From Henriciella sp. (GTDB taxonomy: Bacteria > Pseudomonadota > Alphaproteobacteria > Caulobacterales > Hyphomonadaceae), in the NCBI GenBank assembly GCA_029238175.1, contig JAQWGO010000015.1, forward strand, positions 1 to 64,000: DNA of 64,000 nucleotides, given 5' to 3'. This document shows positions 1 through 10,127 of the stretch, in pieces. The stretch's first letter is position 1; the number at the start of each line of letters is the position of its first letter. A program made the position numbers and the translations under genes. A model generated the notes under the pieces. The model worked only from the letters and a program-made list of their open reading frames with translations, made no database searches and was not told where the DNA came from.

Positions 1-744
1 GGCAAGCGAAACCGCCTCTTCAAGAACGTCGGCAAGATCGACAGATCTCATGTCGAGTTCGCCGCGCGAAACATAATCGCGAAGGCGGCGCACAATCTGT
101 CCCGCCCGAATAGATTGCGTCGCAGCAGCAGCAAGTGCCTCTTGAACCATCGCAACGGTTTCAGGGTCAGGCGTATCCAACAGGTCGCGCGCCGCCTCTA
201 AATAGTTAGCAACCGCAGTAAGCGGCTGGTTTAACTCATGCGCCATCGCTGAGGCCATCGTCCCGACCGCACTTAGGCGAGAGAAATTGGCCAACTCAAC
301 CTGCATCTGAGCGAGCTTGTGGGCATTCGCCTGCTGTTCCGAGATGTCACGAATATATCCGGTAAACAGACGGCGACCGTCAATATTAGCCTCACCAATC
401 TTTAGTTCGACTGGAATCCTGTCGCCGTTCGCAAGCTTGGCATGAACGATGCGTCCAATCCCAATGATTTGCTTCTCACCCGTCTCCAGGTAATTATCGA
501 TATAAGTGTCGTGGTGCGCTTTATCTGCGCCATCCATCAACATGGATACATTTTTCCCTGCGATATCACTTGCATCATAGCCAAACAGCTTCTCAGCAGC
601 CGCACTGATGGCGAGCATCTTGCCGCGATCATCAATCACGATCATCGCATCGGGCACAGATGCGAGGATAGAGCGCATCAGTGTTTCCATCGATTGCTGG
701 TCGCCGATGGAATCTTGAAGGAGAGGATACTGGCTTTTAGACAT
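1..744 (-). CDS. PAS-domain sensor histidine kinase, FixL-like (3' part beyond window)
   Basis: Minus frame open from ATG at 744 to the window edge: MSKSQYPLLQDSIGDQQSMETLMRSILASVPDAMIVIDDRGKMLAISAAAEKLFGYDASDIAG...RRLFTGYIRDISEQQ...MAHELNQPLTAVANYLEAAR; PAS domain plus HisKA H-box. Adjacent to the cbb3 operon. Confidence 0.9.
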   Translation of the reverse strand, partial: MSKSQYPLLQDSIGDQQSMETLMRSILASVPDAMIVIDDRGKMLAISAAAEKLFGYDASDIAGKNVSMLMDGADKAHHDTYIDNYLETGEKQIIGIGRIVHAKLANGDRIPVELKIGEANIDGRRLFTGYIRDISEQQANAHKLAQMQVELANFSRLSAVGTMASAMAHELNQPLTAVANYLEAARDLLDTPDPETVAMVQEALAAAATQSIRAGQIVRRLRDYVSRGELDMRSVDLADVLEEAVSLA

Positions 745-777
745 GAGCCAGCCTTTGTAATGTGCGTCAGGCACAGA

Positions 778-1053
778 TCAATCCACTAATGAGGCGATAC
801 CGCGCCGCTGTTGCCACATGTCGTAAAGTCCAGTGGCTACCAAAATCAGACCCGCAACGGCAACATAACACCCCCAACAATGAGCGCGTTCAAAAAAGCT
901 GCCATTGCTGACTGAAATGAGCACATTCTTACCGGTGCATATGGGTAGAGACAGCACTGAACTGGCCGTGATGTGCATCCACGCCTTAATTGAGCCGATC
1001 AAAAACAAGGCTACGCCAGCGAGTGTTTGCATTAAAGCGGTCATATCTGACAA
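778..1053 (-). CDS. Small membrane protein with HCWGCY motif, unknown function
   Basis: 91 aa ORF with two hydrophobic segments and CTGK / HCWGC cysteines; upstream of and co-oriented with the FixL-like gene. Confidence 0.65.
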   Translation of the reverse strand: MSDMTALMQTLAGVALFLIGSIKAWMHITASSVLSLPICTGKNVLISVSNGSFFERAHCWGCYVAVAGLILVATGLYDMWQQRRGIASLVD

Positions 1054-1100
1054 TTCCTCTTAAGTTCGATCCCGTTCTAAAAAGTGCGGCGCGCAAGCAC

Positions 1101-1118
1101 ATAGGGGTTTTCCCTTAT
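1101..1118. promoter_or_regulatory. Candidate operator ATAGGGGTTTTCCCTTAT upstream of ccoN
   Basis: Imperfect dyad ATAGGGG-N4-CCCTTAT; 17/18 identical to the copy at 15109-15126; similar distance to the start codon. Confidence 0.5.
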
Positions 1119-1199
1119 ACAGCGGCGAAGAGACCAAAGCTAAGCAACGCTTAAGGCTGAAATGACCCCATTCCGGGGTTCAGGCGGAGGTAGCCCGCA

Positions 1200-2885
1200 A
1201 TGACATTTAACCAACTCACCACCCGGCAAAGCAATAATTCCAGTATCTTTGCTGTCGGGGCATTTTTAAGCGTATTCCTATTGCTGGGGCTGTTAATGGC
1301 GTCGTTTGCCAAAGATGCCGCAATAGGCCATCAGGCGATGACGTTCCTGTTCTTAGGAGGCGCATTCTTCGTTGGCCTCTGCATGTGGGCCGGTAACCTG
1401 ATTGACCGTGACCCATTTGATGAAAGCGAATACGAAAACACGCTGGTGAAATGGGGCGTATTTGCTTCAATATTCTGGGGCTTGGCGGGTTTACTTGTCG
1501 GGGTTGTTATCGCCCTGCAGCTAACTTTTCCAAATGTCTTTTACTTCCCGGAATTAGGCTGGACAAACTTTGGACGCCTGCGCCCACTGCACACAAGTGC
1601 GGTGATCTTTGCGTTCGGCGGAAATGTTCTGCTAGCGACCAGTTTCTACGTCGTTCAACGCACATGCCGAACCCGTCTAGCGGGGGGTATGTGGCCTTGG
1701 TTTGTCTTCTGGGGATATCAGATTTTCATCGTTCTTGCGGCGACCGGCTACCTACTCGGCGTGACGCAATCGAAAGAATATGCTGAGCCTGAATGGTATG
1801 TTGATCTATGGCTGACCATTGTTTGGGTGGCTTATCTGTTAGTCTTCCTAGGCACACTCTGGAAGCGTAAAGAGCCACACATTTATGTAGCCAACTGGTT
1901 CTACCTGTCTTTCATCGTAACGATTGCGATGCTGCACATCGTCAACAACCTATCAATTCCGGTAAACCTGACCGGCTCAAAATCGGTACAGGTCTTTAGC
2001 GGCGTTCAAGATGCGATGACGCAGTGGTGGTATGGCCACAATGCGGTTGGGTTCTTCCTAACCACAGGCTTCCTGGCCATCATGTATTACTTCATCCCGA
2101 AGCGCGTTGATCGTCCGGTCTATTCCTACCGTCTTTCGATCGTTCACTTCTGGTCGCTGATCTTCATCTATATCTGGGCTGGCCCGCACCACTTGCATTA
2201 TACCGCATTGCCGCAATGGGCACAGACTTTGGGTATGACCTTCTCAATCATGCTATGGATGCCAAGCTGGGGCGGTATGATTAACGGCGTAATGACGCTG
2301 TCCGGCGCGTGGGATAAGCTACGCACTGATCCGGTTGTTCGAATGATGGTTGTGTCGCTCGCCTTCTATGGCATGTCGACATTTGAAGGCCCGCTTATGT
2401 CGGTCCGCGCTGTCAATTCGCTGTCGCACTATACTGAATGGGGCATTGGCCACGTTCATTCCGGCGCGCTTGGCTGGGTTGGTTATATCAGCTTCGGGGC
2501 GCTGTATTGCCTAACCCCATGGCTATGGAAGAAGACCCGTCTTTATTCCAAATCCCTTGTGGAGTGGCATTTCTGGATCTCGACCATTGGTATCCTGTTC
2601 TACATGATCTCCATGTGGTTCGCAGGGATCATGGAAGGCCTGATGTGGCGCGCCTATAACGAGTTTGGTTTCCTTGAGTACAGCTTCGTTGAAACTGTTG
2701 AGGCCAAGCATATCAGTTACATGATCCGTGCTCTTGGTGGTCTGCTTTACTTTAGCGGCGCTGCGATCATGGCTTACAATCTGGTCCGCACGGCCCTTGG
2801 CCACGGCGAGGCGACAAGCCTTGATGAAGCCAATGATCCCCTCAAAACACCAGAGCCGCGCACTGCGCTGGCCCCAGCTGAATAG
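1200..2885 (+). CDS. ccoN: cbb3-type cytochrome c oxidase subunit I
   Basis: 561 aa; heme-copper oxidase segments ([44 protein letters not shown]). Confidence 0.97.
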   Translation: MTFNQLTTRQSNNSSIFAVGAFLSVFLLLGLLMASFAKDAAIGHQAMTFLFLGGAFFVGLCMWAGNLIDRDPFDESEYENTLVKWGVFASIFWGLAGLLVGVVIALQLTFPNVFYFPELGWTNFGRLRPLHTSAVIFAFGGNVLLATSFYVVQRTCRTRLAGGMWPWFVFWGYQIFIVLAATGYLLGVTQSKEYAEPEWYVDLWLTIVWVAYLLVFLGTLWKRKEPHIYVANWFYLSFIVTIAMLHIVNNLSIPVNLTGSKSVQVFSGVQDAMTQWWYGHNAVGFFLTTGFLAIMYYFIPKRVDRPVYSYRLSIVHFWSLIFIYIWAGPHHLHYTALPQWAQTLGMTFSIMLWMPSWGGMINGVMTLSGAWDKLRTDPVVRMMVVSLAFYGMSTFEGPLMSVRAVNSLSHYTEWGIGHVHSGALGWVGYISFGALYCLTPWLWKKTRLYSKSLVEWHFWISTIGILFYMISMWFAGIMEGLMWRAYNEFGFLEYSFVETVEAKHISYMIRALGGLLYFSGAAIMAYNLVRTALGHGEATSLDEANDPLKTPEPRTALAPAE

Positions 2886-2896
2886 GAGACGTTCTC

Positions 2897-3667
2897 ATGG
2901 GACTGATGAATAATCACGGCGTCCTAGAACGCCACTCGCTTCTCCTGACGATCGGCATTCTAGTCGTCGTTTCCATTGGTGGGATCATCCAGATGGCACC
3001 GCTAATGTATATGGAAAACACGATCGAAAAAGTGGATGGGATGCGTCCTTACACACCGCTGGAGCTGTCTGGCCGTGACATCTATATTCGTGAAGGTTGC
3101 TATGTTTGCCACAGCCAAATGGTGCGTCCATTGCGCGACGAAGTTGAACGCTATGGCCACTACTCACTCGCGGCGGAAAGCATGTATGATCACCCGTTCC
3201 AGTGGGGATCAAAGCGTACCGGGCCAGACTTGGCGCGGGTTGGCGGAAAGTACTCTGCTGAATGGCAGGTTGATCATTTGAAAGATCCACGTGCGCTTGT
3301 ACCTGAATCGGTCATGCCGCCTTACGCCTTCCTCGCGAAGAAAAAGCTGAAATTCGACCAGATTGAAGACCGCCTTAAGGTCGAGCGCATGGTCGGTGTT
3401 CCCTACACTGATGAGATGATCGCTAATGCGAAGGGCCACATCTACGCTCAAGCTGACCCTGATAATAAGGGCTTCGATTACTATGACAGCTTGATGGCTG
3501 AGTATGAAGCTGCGGCTGGGCGCGAAAAAACTGTCGAAGCACGCGACTATGATGGTGACCCAACCACAATCACAGAAATGGATGCCTTGGTCGCATACCT
3601 TCAAATGACCGGAACACTGGTCGATTTCTCAACTTACGAAGCTGATGACCTCAGCAACCGTCGATAG
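2897..3667 (+). CDS. ccoO: cbb3-type cytochrome c oxidase subunit II
   Basis: [11 protein letters not shown] heme c motif, position after ccoN. Confidence 0.97.
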   Translation: MGLMNNHGVLERHSLLLTIGILVVVSIGGIIQMAPLMYMENTIEKVDGMRPYTPLELSGRDIYIREGCYVCHSQMVRPLRDEVERYGHYSLAAESMYDHPFQWGSKRTGPDLARVGGKYSAEWQVDHLKDPRALVPESVMPPYAFLAKKKLKFDQIEDRLKVERMVGVPYTDEMIANAKGHIYAQADPDNKGFDYYDSLMAEYEAAAGREKTVEARDYDGDPTTITEMDALVAYLQMTGTLVDFSTYEADDLSNRR

Positions 3668-3678
3668 GAGGGCTCGCT

Positions 3679-3861
3679 ATGTATGAAATGCTATCAAGCT
3701 TCGCTCAAACAGGTGGTCTTGTTTACTTCGTGCTGATGTTTGCTGGGGCCCTGCTCTACGCCCTTTGGCCGCGCAATCAGGAACTGTTCGATCACGCATC
3801 GCGCCTGCCCCTGAATGATGACAAACCCTTTTACCAAGATGGAGAGCCATCTGATGAGTAA
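3679..3861 (+). CDS. ccoQ: cbb3-type cytochrome oxidase subunit 3
   Basis: 60 aa single-TM protein between ccoO and ccoP (ALLYALWPRNQELFDHASRLPL). Confidence 0.9.
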   Translation: MYEMLSSFAQTGGLVYFVLMFAGALLYALWPRNQELFDHASRLPLNDDKPFYQDGEPSDE

Positions 3862-4738
3862 CGAACATAAAGACATCGACGATCACAGCGGCATCGAAAC
3901 AACGGGTCATAGCTGGGACGGGATTAAAGAGCTGAACAACCCGCTTCCAAGATGGTGGTTGATCACGTGGTACATCACGATTGTATGGGCCGTCATCTAT
4001 ATGATTTTGATGCCCGCGATCCCGGCTTTGCCTGGCATGGGCACGAATACAAAGGGACTTCGAAATCACTCTGATCGTGATCTCGTGGCCGCTGCTGTGG
4101 TTGAATTAAAAGAAGCACGAACCGAACAATCTGCAACCCTGCTTGACGCTTCATTAGAAGAGATTGAGACCAATCGCGATCTACAACAGTTTGCACTGGC
4201 CATGGGTGAAAGCCTATTCGGCGATAATTGCGCAACCTGTCATGGCGCAGGCGGCCGCGGTGCGATCGGATACCCAATCCTCGCCGATGATGTTTGGCTG
4301 TGGGATGGTACGCTAGACGGTATTGAATACACTCTTCGTCACGGTATTCGCCACGATGCAGACGATGACACACGCTTCTCTTTGATGCCAAGTTTTGGAC
4401 GCGATAAACTTCTATCTGCAACCGAAATCGACAACCTGACGGAGTATGTGCTGCGGGCTTCTGGCCAAGAGCATGACACCGAAGAAGCTGATATGGCTGC
4501 AGAATTGTTTCAGCAGCAATGTGCATCCTGCCACGGCGCCGACGCAAAGGGCGACCGCCTTCAAGGCGCGCCGAACCTAACAGATCAGGAATGGCTGTAT
4601 GGTAGCACGCGTCAGGCGATCCACGATACGATCTACAATGCGCGCAACTCGCATATGCCCGCATGGCAGGATCGTCTGGATGACGCATCAATCAAAGCTT
4701 TGGCTGTGTACGTCCACACCCTTGGCGGCGGCGAGTAG
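3854..4738 (+). CDS. ccoP: cbb3-type cytochrome c oxidase subunit III, diheme
   Basis: Internal start MSNEHKDIDDHSGIETTGHSWDGI; two CXXCH motifs (CATCHG, CASCHG). Confidence 0.96.
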   Translation: MSNEHKDIDDHSGIETTGHSWDGIKELNNPLPRWWLITWYITIVWAVIYMILMPAIPALPGMGTNTKGLRNHSDRDLVAAAVVELKEARTEQSATLLDASLEEIETNRDLQQFALAMGESLFGDNCATCHGAGGRGAIGYPILADDVWLWDGTLDGIEYTLRHGIRHDADDDTRFSLMPSFGRDKLLSATEIDNLTEYVLRASGQEHDTEEADMAAELFQQQCASCHGADAKGDRLQGAPNLTDQEWLYGSTRQAIHDTIYNARNSHMPAWQDRLDDASIKALAVYVHTLGGGE

Positions 4739-4750
4739 AGGCCGCAAACC

Positions 4751-6220
4751 ATGGGTCAAACCACACTCAATATTCACCCTTCTGCAGGCAAGGGCGGCCC
4801 AACGCCGCCCCCGCCTAAGGACCTTTATGCTAAACGCCAGCAAATCTATCCAAAGCTAGCGCACGGTAATTTCAGGCTGGTGAAATGGGCGGTGATGGCC
4901 GTGACCTTAGGGATCTATTACGTCTTGCCTTGGATTCGCTGGGATCGCGGTGAAGGCATCCCAGACCAAGCCGTTCTTGCTGATTTTCAGAGCGAGAAAT
5001 TCTACTTTTTCTTCATCGAAATTTGGCCGCAGGATATTCATTATCTCGCTGGCCTTTTGATTTTAGCTGCGCTGGGCTTGTTCCTCGTGACCTCCCTATT
5101 GGGGCGGGTCTGGTGCGGCTATACCTGCCCGCAAACGGTTTGGACCGATCTATTCATCTGGGTTGAACGTGCCTTCGAAGGCGACCGCGCGGCTCGGAAA
5201 CGGCTGGATAACCAGCCCATGAGCGTTAACAAACTGGCGCGAAAATTAGGCAAGCATACGGTCTGGCTCATCATCGCTTTCTGGACGGGCGGGGCCTTCA
5301 TTCTGTACTGGCATGACGCGCCAACGATTGCGCGCGGTTGGTTCACAGGGGACGTGCCTTTATCGGCCTATTGGTTTGCTGGCATCCTCACCCTTACAAC
5401 TTACTTTTTAGCTGGTTGGATGCGTGAACAGGTCTGCACCTATATGTGCCCATGGCCGCGCATTCAGGCCGCACTGACAGATGAGCATGCGCTCAACGTC
5501 ACCTATCGCTATGATCGCGGCGAACCTCGCGGTCCTAAGCGCAAAACCGAAAGCTGGGACGAGCGCGGCGACTGTATCGATTGCGACCAGTGCGTACAGG
5601 TTTGCCCAATGGGTATTGATATACGTGACGGTGAACAGCTGGAATGTATCCATTGCGCGCTTTGCATTGATGCGTGCGATCAAATGATGACGAAGATTGA
5701 CCGCCCAACCGGGCTAATCGCTTATGATACTGAGGTCGCGGTTGCTGCGCGCAATGAAGGGACCACGCCGCCAAAGTATCGTCTGATCCGGTCGCGCACA
5801 GTTCTCTATGCCGTCTTGATGATTGCCATTGCCGCTTTGATGACGTGGGGCTTCATGACCAAAGCGACGATTGAAGCAAATGTGCTGAAAGACCGCTCAC
5901 CGCCATATGTGCAGCTTTCAAATGGTAGTATACAAAATGGTTATACGCTAAAATTGATCAACAAAGTCGCTGAACCGCGAACAATGATCGTCAGCATCAC
6001 CGGGCTTGAAGATCTTTCATTCTCAGTCATCGGGTTTGAGCATACCGGCTCACCAACCCAACCGATTGAGCTGCCTGTCGAAGCGTTTGGCGTTGATCGC
6101 TACCGTATTCTCGTCAGCGTTCCTGCAGGCGCAACACAGCGACAAATCACGATCACCGTCACTGACAAAGACAGTGGCGAGGCCGATACAAACCGCGCAT
6201 CCTTTAGAGGACCAAACTGA
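4751..6220 (+). CDS. ccoG: cytochrome c oxidase accessory protein CcoG (RdxA/FixG)
   Basis: GRVWCGYTCPQTVWTDLF, ferredoxin motifs CIDCDQCVQVCPMGIDIR / CIHCALCIDACD. Confidence 0.96.
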   Translation: MGQTTLNIHPSAGKGGPTPPPPKDLYAKRQQIYPKLAHGNFRLVKWAVMAVTLGIYYVLPWIRWDRGEGIPDQAVLADFQSEKFYFFFIEIWPQDIHYLAGLLILAALGLFLVTSLLGRVWCGYTCPQTVWTDLFIWVERAFEGDRAARKRLDNQPMSVNKLARKLGKHTVWLIIAFWTGGAFILYWHDAPTIARGWFTGDVPLSAYWFAGILTLTTYFLAGWMREQVCTYMCPWPRIQAALTDEHALNVTYRYDRGEPRGPKRKTESWDERGDCIDCDQCVQVCPMGIDIRDGEQLECIHCALCIDACDQMMTKIDRPTGLIAYDTEVAVAARNEGTTPPKYRLIRSRTVLYAVLMIAIAALMTWGFMTKATIEANVLKDRSPPYVQLSNGSIQNGYTLKLINKVAEPRTMIVSITGLEDLSFSVIGFEHTGSPTQPIELPVEAFGVDRYRILVSVPAGATQRQITITVTDKDSGEADTNRASFRGPN

Positions 6221-6729
6221 TGACTGATTATGCAATGACATCTGAGACTGAGACATCGCAAAAAAGACTGACCGGATGGCATGTCCTTTTCATCATGCTG
6301 GGCTTCTTCGGCGTGATTTTCGCGGTCAACGGCGTGTTTCTATATCATGCTATAACCAGCTTCCCCGGTGAAGACGTAAAGAAGTCCTATGTTCAAGGCT
6401 TGAACTATAACCAGACCCTCAACGCCCGCGCGGCAGAGGCAGCACTTGGCTGGAAAGCGCAAATGGGCGTTCAAGACGACGCATTGATCGTCCGCTTGCA
6501 GGACGCAGAGGACATGCCGTTAACCGGCTATACTGTTATCGTCGAAGCACGCCGCCTGACCAATGACGCTGAGGATCACGTCCTAACGCTGAACGCCGAA
6601 AGTGAAGGCACATATAGTGTTGCCACTTCCGAACTTAGCGAAGGCCAGTGGCGACTGAAGGCAAGTGTTCTGAATTTCAACGCAGATGAAACACTATTCA
6701 CGGCACACAAACAGGTCCGCATCAAGTGA
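6220..6729 (+). CDS. ccoH: FixH family protein
   Basis: N-terminal TM, position between ccoG and ccoI. Confidence 0.9.
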   Translation: MTDYAMTSETETSQKRLTGWHVLFIMLGFFGVIFAVNGVFLYHAITSFPGEDVKKSYVQGLNYNQTLNARAAEAALGWKAQMGVQDDALIVRLQDAEDMPLTGYTVIVEARRLTNDAEDHVLTLNAESEGTYSVATSELSEGQWRLKASVLNFNADETLFTAHKQVRIK

Positions 6730-8924
6730 CCAGCGCCGACCTCACCCTCGATAAAGGTTGCCCCTCAGGGCTCGCCCCGGCAAGTAGAGCGGCCAGCGGC
6801 AACCTTTCCGCGTTTATGAAACGCAAGGGTGACTTAAACACACTCACGCTCTCGATCAGCGGCGCAAAGTGCGGTGGATGCCTGTCAAAGATTGAGAACG
6901 CCCTGAACGCCCTACCCGGCATGGTCATTGCCCGCCTCAATCTGTCATCGGGAAAACTTGAAGCGCAATGGCGCGGCGAGCTTTCACCTGAAACGGTTTC
7001 AACAACGATCAGCAATCTTGGATATGGCGTTTCGGGTTACTCCGAAGACGCGGCCGCAAGCAAAACAAAGAGTGAAGAACGCTCTCTCCTCATCGCTTTA
7101 GGCGTTGCTGGATTTGCGGCCGCAAACATCATGCTACTGTCAGTCTCCATCTGGGCGGGTCATGGTGAGATGGGGGAAACCACACGCCGGACGATGCATC
7201 TCCTCTCGGGCCTAATCGCTTTGCCGGTCTTAGTATTTAGTGGCCAACACTTTTTCAAATCGGCATTTGGCGCGCTAAGGAATGGTCATGCGAATATGGA
7301 TGTGCCGATTTCCTTGGCCCTCATACTCGCTTTCTCTGTCAGCGTATTTGAGACCCTGAATGGCGGCGAGCATGCCTATTTTGATGCGGTTGTGATGCTG
7401 CTCTTCTTCCTCTTAATCGGCAGGTTCCTAGACGCGCGGTTACGGCGGCAAGCCTATGCCGCCGCGCATGATCTTGCCGCGCTACGTGGACGATCAGTCA
7501 ACCGGATCAATGCCGACGGCCAAACAGAGGCGGTGCGTGCCGATGACATCAAAGAGGGCGACCACATCCTTCTGGCCGCAGGAGAGCGCGCCGTCATAGA
7601 CGTCAAAGTTCTAAGCGGGATGAGCACGATTGATGAAAGCTTGGTCACTGGCGAAAGCCTGCCGCGCACAATTAATGCTGGTCAGAAACTATATGCAGGC
7701 ACGGTCAACATAGATCAGCCGATCCAAGGCATCGCGCTGGGCGCGGCGTCAGATTCCTTGCTTTCGGACATTTCTGATATGCTCGAAGCAGGTGAGCAGA
7801 AACGCTCCGCCTACCGCAAGATCGCGGACAAGGCCGTCTCCCTATACGTCCCCTTCGTTCATACGACCGCGGCACTGACCTTCATCGCGTGGTTGTATTT
7901 GGGGGCAAATGTGCGTGAAGCCACAATGGTCGCTGTCACGACACTGATCATAACCTGCCCGTGTGCTTTGGCGCTAGCTGCGCCAGTTGCACAGGTCGTG
8001 GCATCGGGACGTTTGTTCAAGAAAGGTGTATTCCTGCGATCCGGCGATGCGTTAGAGCGTTTAGCGGAAATAGATCATGTTGTATTTGATAAGACGGGCA
8101 CGCTAACACTTGGCATGCCAGTCCTGATTTCAGAAGACATGGCTGAGCTTCAAATCGCAGCGCAGCTGGCACGCGCGAGCCATCACCCGCTTTCACGCGC
8201 AATCGCCGCCGCCGCTGGGCCCGGCCCCGTCGCACAATCCGTGACAGAGCACCCCGGACTAGGCCTGGAGTCAGAGATTGAAGGCATCGTCTACCGCTTG
8301 GGATCGGCAGAATGGGTTGAAAGCTCCGGCACGCCTGTCACCACTGGGCCAGCGCTATGGTTCTGCCGATTGGGCGAGGCTCCTGTTTTATTTGAATTTG
8401 AAGACCAAGTGCGCAGCGACGCCTCACAAACCGTGCGGGCATTATCAGCGCTGGGCATTGAATCCGAAATCTTATCTGGAGACCGAGCCGGCGCAGTCGA
8501 ACGGGCCGCCAGAACGCTTTCAATATCCGCATGGACAGCCGGGGTCTCCCCTGCTCAAAAAGCTGAAAGACTCGAAGCGCTTACAAAGGCAGGCAAGAAA
8601 CCTTTGATGATTGGCGACGGCCTGAACGATGCAGGCGCATTATCACTCGCGCATGCTTCACTTGCACCCGGCGGCGCTATTGATGTGTCGCAATCGGCCT
8701 CCGACGCTGTTTTCTCTGGCGGTCTTGAGTCCATACTGACGATTTTGAAAGTCTCAAAGTCGGCAAAACGGACGATGCTACAAAACTTCGGATTAGCGGC
8801 GGGATATAACTTAATCGCGGTTCCCATTGCGGTCTGCGGTCTTGTAACGCCCCTCATCGCGGCAATTGCTATGTCAGCTTCATCACTTATCGTAACTTTG
8901 AACGCTTTACGGATCAGAGGATAA
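6726..8924 (+). CDS. ccoI: Copper-translocating P-type ATPase CcoI/FixI
   Basis: GTG start overlapping ccoH; CPC (TCPCALAL), DKTGTLT, GDGLNDAGAL, N-terminal GAKCGGC HMA domain. Confidence 0.95.
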   Translation: MTSADLTLDKGCPSGLAPASRAASGNLSAFMKRKGDLNTLTLSISGAKCGGCLSKIENALNALPGMVIARLNLSSGKLEAQWRGELSPETVSTTISNLGYGVSGYSEDAAASKTKSEERSLLIALGVAGFAAANIMLLSVSIWAGHGEMGETTRRTMHLLSGLIALPVLVFSGQHFFKSAFGALRNGHANMDVPISLALILAFSVSVFETLNGGEHAYFDAVVMLLFFLLIGRFLDARLRRQAYAAAHDLAALRGRSVNRINADGQTEAVRADDIKEGDHILLAAGERAVIDVKVLSGMSTIDESLVTGESLPRTINAGQKLYAGTVNIDQPIQGIALGAASDSLLSDISDMLEAGEQKRSAYRKIADKAVSLYVPFVHTTAALTFIAWLYLGANVREATMVAVTTLIITCPCALALAAPVAQVVASGRLFKKGVFLRSGDALERLAEIDHVVFDKTGTLTLGMPVLISEDMAELQIAAQLARASHHPLSRAIAAAAGPGPVAQSVTEHPGLGLESEIEGIVYRLGSAEWVESSGTPVTTGPALWFCRLGEAPVLFEFEDQVRSDASQTVRALSALGIESEILSGDRAGAVERAARTLSISAWTAGVSPAQKAERLEALTKAGKKPLMIGDGLNDAGALSLAHASLAPGGAIDVSQSASDAVFSGGLESILTILKVSKSAKRTMLQNFGLAAGYNLIAVPIAVCGLVTPLIAAIAMSASSLIVTLNALRIRG

Positions 8925-8936
8925 AGGAGCCCGCGT

Positions 8937-9086
8937 ATGAGCATTATCATTTATCTGATCCCCGTCGCCCTTGGGCTTGGCTTGGTCGGTCTTGGCGCTT
9001 TCCTTTGGTCTGTGAATTCGGGGCAGTATGAGGATATGGACGGCGCCGCCGTGCGCATCTTAACCAGTGATGACGAGCCGCTTTGA
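8937..9086 (+). CDS. ccoS: cbb3-type cytochrome oxidase assembly protein CcoS (49 aa)
   Basis: Not in ORF track; translated directly: MSIIIYLIPVALGLGLVGLGAFLWSVNSGQYEDMDGAAVRILTSDDEPL; position after ccoI. Confidence 0.93.
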   Translation: MSIIIYLIPVALGLGLVGLGAFLWSVNSGQYEDMDGAAVRILTSDDEPL

Positions 9087-9165
9087 ACGCCCGCAATCTG
9101 TAAAACCAGTTCCCAATCTCTCCCTGATGCCCTATCTCGACTAAAAAGGGCCTGAGGAGCACAAA

Positions 9166-10062
9166 ATGACTGAAGTAACTGACACCCCAAAAGCAGGCTG
9201 GCGCATGAAAGTTGCGGCCTTCGCACTTTGCGTTTCGATCTTTGCGATCCTTTGGCTGGCTGTTGCCGCCCTTGGAACCAAGTGGGGCTGGTGGCCATGG
9301 CAAGTTGGCCTTGGCCAAATGACGATTGGGATTGCGCCTTTGATCTTGATGTTTGCGGGTGGTTTAGCCGTCATCGCTCAAATTATCGCCCTCATCAAAG
9401 CGCCGCGTTTTCAGCCCTTCGTCATCGCATTACTCGCAACACTTATTGCCGCTTTGGGACTTTTCCGCCTTATGGGTATGGGTGCGCAAACAGCGGCCTT
9501 GCCGCCGATCCACGACATTCAAACCGACTGGTCTGACTCTATTCAGTTCAGCGATGCGATCATCTCTGCGCGCGCTGCTGACGGTGAAACGAATCCAATC
9601 GCGGATGATACACGCATCCCTGAGGGCGAAGGCATTGAAGCGCGCTGGCCGGGCATGGGCGGCATGCTGGTGTCTACAGCTCAGGAAAAAGCAGAATTGG
9701 AAAAGTCAGGCAAAGGTACTGTTCTACCGAACATTGAACCGCTTTACTTCGATCAACCGCCTGCGGAACTCGCAGCCGTTGTTCAGCGCATCATAGAGAA
9801 AAAAGGCTGGGATATCGTCACACCTGCTCCGGCAAACGGCGATACCGGCGAAGAGATTCTGATTGAAGCGACAGCCACCTCTGGCTGGTATGGATTTAAG
9901 GATGACGTTGCCATCCGTATCCGCCCGGTCGAAGGCGCAACCCGTATTGATATGCGTTCGATCAGCCGCGTGGGTCTGTCAGACCTCGGCGCGAACTCAA
10001 CGCGCGTCTATGGCGTTATGATGGAACTGCAAGACCGCGCCGACGGCCGCACGGCGCCGTAG
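9166..10062 (+). CDS. DUF1499 domain-containing membrane protein
   Basis: TM N-terminus; C-terminal ATSGWYGFKDDVAIRIRP...RIDMRSISRVGLSDLGANSTRV is DUF1499-like. Confidence 0.8.
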   Translation: MTEVTDTPKAGWRMKVAAFALCVSIFAILWLAVAALGTKWGWWPWQVGLGQMTIGIAPLILMFAGGLAVIAQIIALIKAPRFQPFVIALLATLIAALGLFRLMGMGAQTAALPPIHDIQTDWSDSIQFSDAIISARAADGETNPIADDTRIPEGEGIEARWPGMGGMLVSTAQEKAELEKSGKGTVLPNIEPLYFDQPPAELAAVVQRIIEKKGWDIVTPAPANGDTGEEILIEATATSGWYGFKDDVAIRIRPVEGATRIDMRSISRVGLSDLGANSTRVYGVMMELQDRADGRTAP

Positions 10063-10092
10063 CGGAACCTCTGGACAATACATAATCCTCTC

Positions 10093-10127
10093 GTCACTCT
10101 CCCGACAAAACAAATCGGGAGAGTGAT
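10093..10127 (+). promoter_or_regulatory. Perfect inverted repeat overlapping RBS of the cyclase-family gene
   Basis: TCACTCTCCCGA-CAAAACAAA-TCGGGAGAGTGA immediately before ATG at 10128. Confidence 0.65.

Noticed and set aside
442-789. 115-aa plus-strand ORF
   Set aside because: Antisense to the FixL-like PAS domain, which has clear homology on the minus strand.
1161-1180. ACCCC-ATTCC-GGGGT hairpin before ccoN
   Set aside because: Short 5-bp stem that does not cover the SD; insufficient to claim regulation.
1054-1199. FNR/FixK box upstream of ccoN
   Set aside because: Searched by eye for TTGA-N6-TCAA; none present, so not annotated.
3993-4691. 232-aa minus-strand ORF
   Set aside because: Lies entirely opposite ccoP with its two CXXCH motifs; composition is Arg/His-rich as expected of a shadow frame.
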